A stretch of 64,000 nt of DNA from Peptoniphilus lacydonensis (lineage in GTDB: Bacteria > Bacillota > Clostridia > Tissierellales > Peptoniphilaceae). Below are positions 28,653-37,535 of this stretch, one piece after another. The stretch's first letter is position 1, and the number at the start of each line of letters is the position of its first letter. The stretch is from assembly GCF_900106515.1 (NCBI RefSeq), contig NZ_FNWF01000003.1, positions 434,001 through 498,000 of the forward strand, read 5' to 3'. The notes beneath the pieces are model-generated. The model had not been told where the DNA came from, ran no database searches, and saw only the letters and a list, made by a program, of their open reading frames with translations. Both the position numbers and the translations under genes were made by a program.

Positions 28653-30670
28653 AATCACTTATAATAGATAATTACGATTCATACACTTATAATCTTTTTC
28701 AATTAATTGGAAAAGTCAGCGGGACAGAACCTATTGTAATTAAAAATGATGAAATGACTTATGACGAAATCTTAAATTTAGAATTTGACAATGTAATAAT
28801 ATCCCCTGGCCCTGGCAGTCCAGAAAAAGAAAAAGATTTTGGCGTGTGCAAAGAAATTATAGAAAATTTGGACAAACCAATTTTAGGTATTTGCTTAGGA
28901 CATCAAGGAATTTATTATTACAATGGTGGCAAAATTTTAAAAGCAGAAATACCAATGCATGGAAGACAAAGTGAAGTAAATCACAACGAAAAAAATTTAT
29001 TCAAGGGAATAAAAAATAATTTTAAGGTCACAAGATATCATTCACTAACTTGTGAAAACAAAGAACTTGAAAATATAAATATTGATGCAGTGACATCTGA
29101 TGGCGTAGTAATGGGTATTTCTCACAAAAATAAACCAATTTACGGAGTGCAATTTCACCCTGAATCCATAGCAAGTGAATGTGGAGAAAAATTAATAGAA
29201 AATTTTATAAATATTTGTAAAGATTTTTATAATGAAGATGAACTTTACTATGAAATAATCGATAAAATTTTTGATACAAAAGAGATTTACGAAAAGCTTT
29301 ATAATTACGACAAAAATACTCTTTGGCTCGACAGCAGCAAAGTTGAAGAAGGTCTATCAAGATTTTCTATTTTTGGAATTTGTGGTCCCAAAAGGGGTTA
29401 CAATCTAAAATACAATGTTAATGATAAAGTTGTAGAAAAAATTAATGAAAACTCTAAAAAAACAGAAAAATATAATGAGGATATTTTCACATTTTTAAAA
29501 GAAAATAGAAAAAAATGGAATTATGACAAGTCACTTCCCTTCGACTTTCAACTTGGGTATATTGGCTACTTGGGTTATGAACTAAAAAATGATACAGAAA
29601 AAGTTAAAAATAAACACTCTTATAAATATCCAGATGCCTATTTTAAATACTGCGACAGGGCTTTAGTCTACGATCACAAAGATGGCAAACTCTATATCCT
29701 TTCTTATAAAGACGACAAGAAATGGTTAAGTGAAGTCAAAAATATTTTAAATAAAAAATTAGAAACAGAAAAAGATAATAAAATAAAAAAAGAATTTCCA
29801 AAATTAAAATTTGTAAAAGACAAAGAAACCTATCTAAACGACATAAAAAAAATTAAAGAACTTATTTGCGAAGGAGAAACCTATGAAGTTTGCCTTACTA
29901 ATAGATTAGATATTTTAGACAATATTGATGGGAAAAAATATTATATGAATTTAAGAGAAAAAAGTCCTGGACAATACAGTGCCTTTCTTCCCTTAGATGA
30001 AATTAAAATTGCCTCATCTTCTATGGAAAGATTCTTAAAAGTAGATGAGAATAAAATTGTGACTACTAAACCAATTAAGGGTACAATTAAACGTGGGAAT
30101 TCAAAAGAAGAAGATCAAAAATTAATAAATGAACTTAGAAATGAAGAAAAGACAAAATCTGAAAATCTTATGATAGTGGATCTCCTCCGAAATGATTTGG
30201 GTAAATTCTGTGAAATTGGATCTGTCAATGTCCCAAAATTAATGGACGTAGAAACCTACAAAACTCTTCACCAATTAGTTACAACAGTTTCTGGAAAAAT
30301 AAAAGAAAATGTTGATGTAATTGATGTCCTAGAAAAAACTTTCCCAGGCGGTTCCATGACAGGTGCTCCCAAAAAAAGAACTCTCGAAATTATAGATGAT
30401 TTGGAAAATGTCCCTCGCGGAGTTTATTCTGGTACAATTGGATATATTTCAAATAATTCTACAATGGATTTTAATATTGTCATAAGAACTGCTATAATTG
30501 AAAAAGATATGACTACAATTGGAGTTGGAGGTGCAATCATACTCCTATCTGATGCTGAAGATGAATTTGACGAAATTGTTTTAAAAGCTAAGGGGGCGCT
30601 ATTGGCACTTCAGTCTTACTATAACAATTTTGACGAAATAGAAATTGAGGGAAGTCAAGAGGTAAAATGA
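28649..30670 (+). CDS. pabAB: aminodeoxychorismate synthase, fused PabA-PabB
   Basis: A 673-residue fusion making 4-amino-4-deoxychorismate from chorismate and glutamine. Residues 1-190 are a class I glutamine amidotransferase: GICLGHQ with Cys82 and VQFHPES. The rest is a chorismate-binding domain ending in GGSMTGAPKKRTLEII and IGVGGAIILLSDAEDE. The loop PIKGT marks PabB rather than TrpE, which has PIAGT; Lys in this loop is the covalent nucleophile. The ATG has AAGGAG 5 bases upstream. With pabC two genes later it makes p-aminobenzoate for folate. Confidence 0.94.
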   Translation: MKSLIIDNYDSYTYNLFQLIGKVSGTEPIVIKNDEMTYDEILNLEFDNVIISPGPGSPEKEKDFGVCKEIIENLDKPILGICLGHQGIYYYNGGKILKAEIPMHGRQSEVNHNEKNLFKGIKNNFKVTRYHSLTCENKELENINIDAVTSDGVVMGISHKNKPIYGVQFHPESIASECGEKLIENFINICKDFYNEDELYYEIIDKIFDTKEIYEKLYNYDKNTLWLDSSKVEEGLSRFSIFGICGPKRGYNLKYNVNDKVVEKINENSKKTEKYNEDIFTFLKENRKKWNYDKSLPFDFQLGYIGYLGYELKNDTEKVKNKHSYKYPDAYFKYCDRALVYDHKDGKLYILSYKDDKKWLSEVKNILNKKLETEKDNKIKKEFPKLKFVKDKETYLNDIKKIKELICEGETYEVCLTNRLDILDNIDGKKYYMNLREKSPGQYSAFLPLDEIKIASSSMERFLKVDENKIVTTKPIKGTIKRGNSKEEDQKLINELRNEEKTKSENLMIVDLLRNDLGKFCEIGSVNVPKLMDVETYKTLHQLVTTVSGKIKENVDVIDVLEKTFPGGSMTGAPKKRTLEIIDDLENVPRGVYSGTIGYISNNSTMDFNIVIRTAIIEKDMTTIGVGGAIILLSDAEDEFDEIVLKAKGALLALQSYYNNFDEIEIEGSQEVK

Positions 30671-31455
30671 AAAATAATTTAAGTAAAGGAAAAATTATAA
30701 AAGTTAGAGATTTAAATATTGGCGATGGGAGGCCTCTACTTATAGCTGGTCCTTGTTCCATAGAATCTCGCGATCATATAATAAAAGAAGCGAAATCACT
30801 AAAAAAAATGGGCGTAGATATTTTAAGAGGAGGTGCCTTTAAACCTAGAACAAGTCCCTACGACTTTCAAGGACTTGGCTTTAAAGGTGTAGAATACCTA
30901 AAAGAAGCATCAGAAAAGACAAGTCTTCCAATAGTTACAGAAGTTCTAAGCGAAGACCATGTTGATATGATGAAAGATTATGTAGATATTTTTCAAATAG
31001 GTTCTCGAAATATGTACAACTACTCTCTTTTAAAAAAAGTTGGAAAGACTAAAAAACCTGTTATATTAAAAAGAGGTTTTTCTGCAACTCTAAGAGAATG
31101 GGAAATGGCTGCAAAATATATTGAACTTGAGGGAAATGAAAATATAATTTTTTGTGAAAGAGGTATTAGAACTTTTGAAACAGAAACAAGAAATACTTTG
31201 GACCTTGCTGGAGCATATATATTAAAAGAAAAAACAAGTTATCCTGTGATTATTGACCCAAGCCATGGAACTGGTAAAAGAGAATTAATAGAGCCAATGG
31301 TTAAAGCAAGTCTTGCTCTTGATTTTGATGGAGTTATGATAGAAGTTCATCCAAACCCAGATGATTCAAAAAGTGATGCAGCTCAAACTATTGACTATGA
31401 AACTTACGAAAAAATTTCAAATTATGTGAGAGATTTTTATGAAAATAGAATTTGA
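30667..31455 (+). CDS. aroF: 3-deoxy-7-phosphoheptulonate (DAHP) synthase, type I-beta
   Basis: A 262-residue metal-dependent TIM barrel condensing PEP and erythrose-4-phosphate, the entry step of the pathway. Motifs: LLIAGPCSIESRDHIIKEA, GGAFKPRTSPYDFQGLG, VILKRGFSATLREW, IIFCERGIRTFE and DPSHGTGKRELIEPM. There is no N-terminal ACT-like or chorismate mutase regulatory domain, so feedback control by that route is not expected. The start overlaps the pabAB stop (ATGA). Confidence 0.95.
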   Translation: MKNNLSKGKIIKVRDLNIGDGRPLLIAGPCSIESRDHIIKEAKSLKKMGVDILRGGAFKPRTSPYDFQGLGFKGVEYLKEASEKTSLPIVTEVLSEDHVDMMKDYVDIFQIGSRNMYNYSLLKKVGKTKKPVILKRGFSATLREWEMAAKYIELEGNENIIFCERGIRTFETETRNTLDLAGAYILKEKTSYPVIIDPSHGTGKRELIEPMVKASLALDFDGVMIEVHPNPDDSKSDAAQTIDYETYEKISNYVRDFYENRI

Positions 31456-32164
31456 CGATGGATATTCTTTTGGAAAAGGTGCTTTCGAAACAATAAAAGT
31501 TGTAGATGGAAGACCTCTATTTTTAAAAGAACATATAGAAAGACTTGAAAAAAGTTTAAAATTTTTTGGAATAAATAGAAAAATAGAGTGCGATAAAATT
31601 TACGATTATCTATCTAAATCAGAGGAAAAAAATTTTGCACTTAAAATAATTGTTTCAGATGAAAATTTTATTTTGACATCAAGAGAAGACCATTACAAAA
31701 ATAACTATAAAAAATTTAAACTTAAAATATCTGATGCAAAAAGAAATAGCACCTCTAAAATAATTTACCACAAAAGCCTTTGCTACTATGAAAATATATT
31801 AGAGCACAAATTGGCAAATGAAAGTGGCTACGACTCTTCTTTATTTTTTAATGAAAAAAATGAAGTTGCAGAAACTTCTTTTGCAAATATATTTTTCGTA
31901 AAAGAAAATAAAATCTATACTCCACCTATTTCTTCAGGCATTTTAAAGGGAACAATGAGAGATTTTTTGTTAGAAACCTATGAAATAAAAGAAAAAGCTA
32001 TTAATTTTGGAGAACTATCAGACTTTGAAGAATGTTTTATATCAAACTCACTTATGGGAGTTAGAAATGTATCACTAATAAATTGTGAAAAAGAAAAAAT
32101 AAAATTTAGTGGAGAAGACAACACAAAATTAATTCAAGATAATTTAAAAAAATTTGGATTTTAA
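31439..32164 (+). CDS. pabC: 4-amino-4-deoxychorismate lyase (class IV aminotransferase fold)
   Basis: A 241-residue fold type IV PLP enzyme releasing pyruvate and p-aminobenzoate. Seen: SFGKGAFETIKVVDGRPLFL with the entry Arg/Glu block, the PLP lysine in YHKSLCYYEN, EVAETSFANIFFV, and PPISSGILKGTMRD. D-amino acid or branched-chain aminotransferases share this fold, but the position after pabAB supports PabC. Overlaps aroF by 17 bp and is the last gene of the operon. Confidence 0.85.
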   Translation: MKIEFDDGYSFGKGAFETIKVVDGRPLFLKEHIERLEKSLKFFGINRKIECDKIYDYLSKSEEKNFALKIIVSDENFILTSREDHYKNNYKKFKLKISDAKRNSTSKIIYHKSLCYYENILEHKLANESGYDSSLFFNEKNEVAETSFANIFFVKENKIYTPPISSGILKGTMRDFLLETYEIKEKAINFGELSDFEECFISNSLMGVRNVSLINCEKEKIKFSGEDNTKLIQDNLKKFGF

Positions 32165-32165
32165 A

Positions 32166-32185
32166 AGGCTGAAAAACTCCAGCCT
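32166..32185 (+). terminator. terminator of the aro/pab operon
   Basis: AGGCTG...CAGCCT with an 8-base loop, directly after pabC; the T-tract is weak (CATATTT). Confidence 0.6.
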
Positions 32186-32224
32186 CATATTTAACTTTCT
32201 AATAAATTTATTCAAATTATATAA

Positions 32225-33181
32225 CTACGCATTGTATTCTATATTATTTTCTATTAACTCTCTCCTATTCGCCCTAATATGTGCAAAAATTGAGCCAATT
32301 AAATTTTGTATTACAGAAAAAATTGCACCAGGAAGAGCTGCCAATGGATTTAGTGCAAAATTTGTATTTGCCAAGACCACTGCAAGTCCTGAGTTTTGCG
32401 TGCCAACTTCTATAGAAAGAGTTGAACTTTTATCATAATCTAGCTTAAATAAATTTGCAACACCTAGCCCCAAAAGAATTCCACAAATATTGTGAATAAT
32501 AACTACACCAAAAACTAAAAGACCTGATGTCAATATCTTCTCTGAATTTAATCCAACAATTGCAGCAATAATAAGAGCTATTGCAATAGATGAAATAAGA
32601 GGAAAAATATAATTGATCTTCTTTATCTCCTTTTTAAAAATAGTATTTGCTATAATTCCAAGGCCAACGGGAAGTACAATAACTTGAACTATTGACATAA
32701 ACATTGAAAAGAAAGAAACTTCAACAATTGACCCTGCCATTAAATATACAATAAGTGGTGTGACAATAGGTGCAAGAATTGTAGATGCAATAGTCAAAAG
32801 AACTGAATAAGCCACATCTCCACCAGAAATATGACTTAAAACATTTGACGCAGTTCCCCCTGGGCAAGCACCAACTAATATCAAGCCTAAACTTATATCC
32901 TTTGGAAGTTTAAACAAAATAGACAAAAATAATGCTAAAAGAGGCATAAAAGTGTATTGACAAAGAGCACCCAAAAACATCAATTTTGGCTCCTTTAGTA
33001 AACTTTTAAAGTCTTCAACTTCAATGCTCGTTCCCATCCCAAACATTGCAACTGCCAAAAATAAAGAAGTATAATTTGTCATAAATTTAAAATTATTTGG
33101 AAATTTCAAAGCAAAAGCAGACAAAATTAAAATTATGATAATCAAATACTTTTCAATGTAATATGAAATTTTTCTAAGCAT
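32225..33181 (-). CDS. BASS-family (bile acid:Na+ symporter-like) carrier, possibly PanS-like
   Basis: A 318-residue membrane protein with about ten helices. The blocks AMFGMGTSIEVEDFKSL, VGACPGGTASNVLSHISGGDVA and VGTQNSGLAVVLA are the conserved sodium-binding cores of the BASS family. I place the start at the ATG at 33181, which overlaps the panC stop (TAATATG), so it is translated after panC. BASS member PanS of Salmonella imports ketopantoate; coupling to panC makes uptake of a pantothenate precursor the best guess. Other BASS substrates are organic anions generally. Confidence 0.8.
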   Translation of the reverse strand: MLRKISYYIEKYLIIIILILSAFALKFPNNFKFMTNYTSLFLAVAMFGMGTSIEVEDFKSLLKEPKLMFLGALCQYTFMPLLALFLSILFKLPKDISLGLILVGACPGGTASNVLSHISGGDVAYSVLLTIASTILAPIVTPLIVYLMAGSIVEVSFFSMFMSIVQVIVLPVGLGIIANTIFKKEIKKINYIFPLISSIAIALIIAAIVGLNSEKILTSGLLVFGVVIIHNICGILLGLGVANLFKLDYDKSSTLSIEVGTQNSGLAVVLANTNFALNPLAALPGAIFSVIQNLIGSIFAHIRANRRELIENNIEYNA

Positions 33182-33182
33182 A

Positions 33183-34016
33183 TTAAACTTCGTAGAAGAA
33201 ATTATCAATAAGTCTTGTATTTCCAAAATGAACTGCTAAAGCCACAAGAACATCTCTATCAATAATTTCTACATCTTTTATCTCATCAGTATCAACAACT
33301 TGTATATATTCAATTTTTGCAAGCTGTTCCTTTTCTATCTCATCCCTAATAATTTTAACTAAATCATCAGACCTCATTCCTTTTTTTATGGAACTCCTTC
33401 CTTTTTCCAAAGCCCTATACAAAACAGGCGCTGCTTTTCTTTCCTCTTCTGAAAGATAAACATTTCTAGACGAAATAGCTAGTCCATCATCTTCTCTCTT
33501 AATAGGACAGGGAACAATATTAATACCAAAATTAAGATCCTTGACAGTCTTTTTAACAATTAAAAATTGTTGAGCATCTTTTTTACCAAAATAAGCATTA
33601 GTTGGTCTAAAAATATTAAATAATTTTGTCAACACAGTTAGAACTCCCCTAAAATGAATAGGTCTAGTCTTTCCACAAAGATTGTCCTTTAAATCCTCAA
33701 TAGTTACATAAGTCTTGTGATTATCATAAAACTCATTGGCATCAGGCACAAACACAGCATCAACACCAGCATTTTCACAAAGTTTAAAATCACTTTCCTC
33801 ATCTCTTGGATACTTTTCATAATCCTCATTTGGACCAAATTGAGTTGGATTGACAAAAATTGACACAACAACAATATTGTTATTCTTTCTCGCTTCTTCT
33901 ATTAATGACCTGTGACCTGCGTGCAAAAATCCCATAGTTGGAACTAAGCCTACAGATTTTTGGTAATTTCCTTTGGTAAATTCCATAGCGTCATCAACAT
34001 TTCTTAAAATTTTCAT
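33183..34016 (-). CDS. panC: pantothenate synthetase
   Basis: A 277-residue ATP-dependent ligase joining pantoate and beta-alanine. Motifs: VPTMGFLHAGHRSLIEEA (HIGH-like), FVNPTQFGPNEDYEKYPRD, YFGKKDAQQFLIVKK and AISSRNVYLSEEER. The start ATG is followed by the usual MKILRNVDD. panB, panD and panE are absent beside it, while a BASS carrier gene is coupled to its 3' end. The 285 bp upstream (34017-34301) hold only the terminator of the next gene and AT-rich DNA. Confidence 0.95.
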   Translation of the reverse strand: MKILRNVDDAMEFTKGNYQKSVGLVPTMGFLHAGHRSLIEEARKNNNIVVVSIFVNPTQFGPNEDYEKYPRDEESDFKLCENAGVDAVFVPDANEFYDNHKTYVTIEDLKDNLCGKTRPIHFRGVLTVLTKLFNIFRPTNAYFGKKDAQQFLIVKKTVKDLNFGINIVPCPIKREDDGLAISSRNVYLSEEERKAAPVLYRALEKGRSSIKKGMRSDDLVKIIRDEIEKEQLAKIEYIQVVDTDEIKDVEIIDRDVLVALAVHFGNTRLIDNFFYEV

Positions 34017-34262
34017 TCTTCTCTCCTTATAAATTATTTTAGAGAAATATTTAATAATAAATATTCAAGTACGGTTTAAAAATAATACCGTCTTCTCGAA
34101 TGATTATAACACTTTTTAAAAAATTATAAAGTGGAAAAAATCTTTCATAATTATATTGTTTAAAAATATGATAATAAATAGGAATTAAGGACTGGATTAA
34201 CTTTTTAGGAATTTGTCTATTTCTATATTCTTAATTTTTAATAGTCCTCTATAATAAAAAAA

Positions 34263-34280
34263 CCTCGGCAATAAGCCGAG
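34263..34280 (-). terminator. terminator of the PhaE-like gene
   Basis: CTCGGC/GCCGAG stem with loop TTATT, followed on the minus strand by GTTTTTTTA. Confidence 0.85.
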
Positions 34281-34301
34281 ATTTAAATAAATTTTAAAAA
34301 T

Positions 34302-35420
34302 TTATCTACTCTTTAATCTTTCTATTTCCTTATTTAGACTATCTATTTTATTTGACATTTTTATTATTTCATCATTTAAATCTCTCACATCGCCCTTATT
34401 TGATGGTTCTATAAAATTCATATAATCCATGTTTAATTTAAATAATTCTTCTCGAAGTTTTTTTGTTTCTTCTTCTGCCTTTTTGTAAGCTTCTTTAAAT
34501 TTGTCTATGTCAAATAATTTTTTGTACTGTTCTTTTGTTTTTTCTTCAAAGAACAAGTAAACTTCTTCTGGATTTTTCTTTTGAGATAATTCTTCTAAAT
34601 CTTTTTGATATTTTTCAAATGTAAACTCAGATATTTTGACCATTTCTTCATAAATCTCTTTGTAATAACTAATATAAACTTCATAATATTTAATTGATTT
34701 TTCTATAAAGCTTTTTTGATATTCAAATATCTTTGAAGTGCTTGCAAGGTAAGGATTATCTCCAAATAGCTTTTTATATTCTTCTAACTTCTTAAACATA
34801 TCTTGTGAAAATTTTTCCATACTTTTTAAGTAATCTACTTTACCAAAGAAGCTATCTGTCATAAAAAACATATTTCCATGATTTGGATTCATGATATTAA
34901 AGTTGTCGAAAAGTTTTTCGTTAAAATTCATTATATCTTTTGCTTTACTTCTCATTGATTCTGGCATAAATATGTTAATATAATTTTCTTGCTGTTTTTT
35001 GTAACTATTGAATAAATCATACATAGCACCACTATAATCTTCTAGAAATTTTCCATTTGCACTTAACATTGGGAAATAATTTTTAAAATTATTCATAAAT
35101 TCATTGCAAATTTTTCCTGGTTCTTTTAAATTATCTGCAAAAAATTTTTGAAAGTCCATAAAATTTTCAAAGTAAGGGTTCATTTCAAAAAAGTTAGTAA
35201 AATTTTTTGTGTAATCAATTGAAAATGGATTGTAATTACTCATCATATTCATATAATTTTTTGGTATTTCAGAAACATTATCAATCATCGCTTCGTTAAT
35301 TCTAGCCATTTCTCTAAAATAATCTTCTAATGTTATTTTTTCCTTTTTATTCTCTTCTCCATTAAAAGACTTAAATAAATTCATCTGTGCATCGTATATA
35401 TCCTTGTAAAGATTAAACAT
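34302..35420 (-). CDS. PhaE/phasin-like helical protein
   Basis: A 372-residue, almost entirely alpha-helical, Phe/Tyr/Lys/Glu-rich protein without catalytic motifs. The C-terminus carries a short conserved-looking segment, PSNKGDVRDLNDEI, followed by a coiled coil (SLNKEIERLKSR). That arrangement, plus overall length and composition, resembles the PhaE subunit of class III polyhydroxyalkanoate synthases and phasins. No phaC lies nearby. The start has a very strong ribosome binding site (AAGGAGGGG). It is monocistronic between two terminators. A structural or granule-associated role is inference; the family match is from memory of pattern, not a search. Confidence 0.5.
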   Translation of the reverse strand: MFNLYKDIYDAQMNLFKSFNGEENKKEKITLEDYFREMARINEAMIDNVSEIPKNYMNMMSNYNPFSIDYTKNFTNFFEMNPYFENFMDFQKFFADNLKEPGKICNEFMNNFKNYFPMLSANGKFLEDYSGAMYDLFNSYKKQQENYINIFMPESMRSKAKDIMNFNEKLFDNFNIMNPNHGNMFFMTDSFFGKVDYLKSMEKFSQDMFKKLEEYKKLFGDNPYLASTSKIFEYQKSFIEKSIKYYEVYISYYKEIYEEMVKISEFTFEKYQKDLEELSQKKNPEEVYLFFEEKTKEQYKKLFDIDKFKEAYKKAEEETKKLREELFKLNMDYMNFIEPSNKGDVRDLNDEIIKMSNKIDSLNKEIERLKSR

Positions 35421-35462
35421 AATGACCCCTCCTTTTATCTAATAAATTAATACCACAAAAAA

Positions 35463-35485
35463 GACCTTCCTAAACTAGGAAAGCC
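35463..35485 (-). terminator. terminator of the pyr operon
   Basis: On the minus strand GGCTTTCCT pairs with AGGAAGGTC (two G-U pairs) around AGTTT, followed by TTTTTTG. Confidence 0.85.
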
Positions 35486-35504
35486 CTTAATTATTTTACT
35501 TTAA

Positions 35505-36410
35505 TTAAATTAATTTTTTAATGTAATCATTTATATTTTTATTCTTTTCTTCTAAATAGTTTTCAAGATCTCTAATTATTTCATATCCTGCATTTGGATT
35601 CATAAAATTATAAGTTCCAACTTCTACTGCACTTGCTCCTGCCATTAAAAATTCTAATACGTCTTTATAATTCGTTATGCCACCCATACCTATAATTGGA
35701 ATTTCTACATTTTTTGCAACTTGGTGAAGTATCCTAAGTGCTATTGGTTTTACTGCTGCTCCCGAAAGTCCTGCATAAGTATTTTTGAATACTATTTCTT
35801 CTCTTTCAAAGTCAATTGCCATTCCAAGAATTGTATTTATTAGTGAAAGTCCATCTGCTCCTTCTGTTTCTACTGCCTTTGCTATTCCCACAATATCGCC
35901 TGCATTTGGAGAAAGTTTTACAAAAACTTTTTTATTTGTTACTTTCATAACTTCTCTTACAACTTTTGCGGCAGAATCTTTTTCCATTCCGAATGCCATG
36001 CCACCTTCTTTTACATTAGGACAAGATATATTAAGTTCAATTGCAGAAAATTCATAGTCATTTAAAATCTTTGCAGACTCTACGTATTCTTCAATTGTAT
36101 TGCCACCAAGATTTACAAAAATTTCTGTGCCAAGATTATTCATAGAATTTATTTTTTCTTTTACAAATTCTTCCACTCCTGGATTTTCAAGTCCAATTGA
36201 GTTTAAAATCCCTGAAGGTGTTTCCCAAACTCTTATGCCTTCATTCCCCTTTCTGGGAAATCTAGTTATCCCCTTTGAAGCAATTCCTCCAAGAATCTTG
36301 GGATCGTAAAAATTCTTAAATTCTTCGCCATATCCATAGGTGCCGCTTGCCATTATTATTGGATTTTTTAATTTTATTCCCGATAAATTTATTTCTGTTC
36401 TAGAAGTCAA
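35505..36410 (-). CDS. pyrD: dihydroorotate dehydrogenase B, catalytic subunit
   Basis: A 301-residue FMN-binding TIM barrel oxidising dihydroorotate to orotate. Seen: NPIIMASGTYGYGEEF, the base cysteine in LNISCPNVKEGG, KLSPNAGDI, and the FMN phosphate loop PIIGMGGI with GASAVEVGT. The cysteine base and the adjacent PyrK subunit place it in the NAD-linked class 1B. Start is TTG at 36410, preceded by AAGGGGAG; it overlaps the pyrK stop by 11 bp. Confidence 0.94.
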   Translation of the reverse strand: MTSRTEINLSGIKLKNPIIMASGTYGYGEEFKNFYDPKILGGIASKGITRFPRKGNEGIRVWETPSGILNSIGLENPGVEEFVKEKINSMNNLGTEIFVNLGGNTIEEYVESAKILNDYEFSAIELNISCPNVKEGGMAFGMEKDSAAKVVREVMKVTNKKVFVKLSPNAGDIVGIAKAVETEGADGLSLINTILGMAIDFEREEIVFKNTYAGLSGAAVKPIALRILHQVAKNVEIPIIGMGGITNYKDVLEFLMAGASAVEVGTYNFMNPNAGYEIIRDLENYLEEKNKNINDYIKKLI

Positions 36411-37101
36411 TTAAATCACTCCCCTTAAAAATTGGTCCTTCTTTGCATGATCTTCTTCTTCCATTTTTTGTATCAACGCTACATGAAAGGCAAGCACCAA
36501 CTCCGCAACCCATTCTCTTTTCAAGAGATACATAGGTTTTACAATCGTAAACTTTCCCCAGTTTCACAACTTTTTTCATCATTATTTCTGGCCCACAAAC
36601 ATAAATTAATGGATGATTTTCAAAATCTATTATATCTGTTATAAATCCTCCTTTTTTTATTTTTATATCGCAATTTACATCTAAAAATGAATTTTCCAGT
36701 TCAAGTTCTTCTCTTTCTCCAATATATAGTGTTATTTTTGAATCTGGTTTTAATCTTTTAATTTCTTTTATTAAGTAGTGAAAAGGTGCAACCCCAACTC
36801 CACCGCCAACTAGTGCAACTTCATCTACATTTGCGTAAAAGGAATTTCCTAATGGTCCAAATAATTTTATATCGTCACCTTTTTCTAATTTTTCAAGAAT
36901 TTCTGTGCCTTCTCCTTTTCTTTCAATTAAAAAATCTACACCATCAGTTTTGTCGTAAACTGAAATTGGTCTTGAAAGTGTTGGATAATTTTCCCAAGCT
37001 CTTAGCATAAAAAATTGTCCTGGATAAACTTTTACGTCTAAATCTGTTCGCAAAATAAAATAATCTTTGCAAACATCTATATTTTCAATAATCTTTGCCA
37101 T
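36400..37101 (-). CDS. pyrK: dihydroorotate dehydrogenase B, electron transfer subunit
   Basis: A 233-residue ferredoxin-reductase-like protein carrying FAD and a 2Fe-2S cluster, passing electrons from PyrD to NAD+. FAD-binding block TLSRPISVY, NAD-binding ALVGGGVGVAP and CGPEIMMKK, and cluster ligands in CGVGACLSCSV plus the last Cys in RRSCKEGP. ATG at 37101 has GGAGAG 4-5 bases upstream and lies 2 bases after the pyrI stop. Confidence 0.94.
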   Translation of the reverse strand: MAKIIENIDVCKDYFILRTDLDVKVYPGQFFMLRAWENYPTLSRPISVYDKTDGVDFLIERKGEGTEILEKLEKGDDIKLFGPLGNSFYANVDEVALVGGGVGVAPFHYLIKEIKRLKPDSKITLYIGEREELELENSFLDVNCDIKIKKGGFITDIIDFENHPLIYVCGPEIMMKKVVKLGKVYDCKTYVSLEKRMGCGVGACLSCSVDTKNGRRRSCKEGPIFKGSDLIDF

Positions 37102-37103
37102 TT

Positions 37104-37535
37104 TCACTCTCCATAAGTTGTAACTGTGTCACAATACTCACATTTATATTCTTTCTTATCCCTATTATAGAGATGAAATTTGTGTCCTGCAATTTCTCTC
37201 TCGCTATTTGTAATACATCTAGGATTTTTGCAAGTGAGAACTCCTTCCACAACTTCTGGCATTTCCATCCTAATTTTTTTAACTCGCTCGCCATTTTCTA
37301 TAAAGTTGACTGTGGTGTGAGGTGCGATAAGTCCTAAAACTGTAAAATCTAAATTATAATCTGTTTCTATTTTTATTAAATCTTTTTTCCCCATAGAAGT
37401 AGAGAAAATATTTTGCATAAGTACAACTGCATCTGTAACTTCTTCTAATTTTAATGCTCTGTAAAGCACATTTGCACGACCACTTTCAATGTGATCTAGT
37501 ACAATTCCTTTTTTTATTTTTGAAACATTTATCAT
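37104..37535 (-). CDS. pyrI: aspartate carbamoyltransferase regulatory chain
   Basis: A 143-residue nucleotide-binding regulatory subunit. The N-terminal half shows the allosteric fold ([16 protein letters not shown]), the C-terminal half the zinc domain with ligands in CKNPRC and CEYC. Its presence means the transcarbamoylase is the allosteric, E. coli-like type, controlled by CTP/ATP, unlike that of Bacillus. Starts in the pyrB stop (ATGA). Confidence 0.96.
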   Translation of the reverse strand: MINVSKIKKGIVLDHIESGRANVLYRALKLEEVTDAVVLMQNIFSTSMGKKDLIKIETDYNLDFTVLGLIAPHTTVNFIENGERVKKIRMEMPEVVEGVLTCKNPRCITNSEREIAGHKFHLYNRDKKEYKCEYCDTVTTYGE

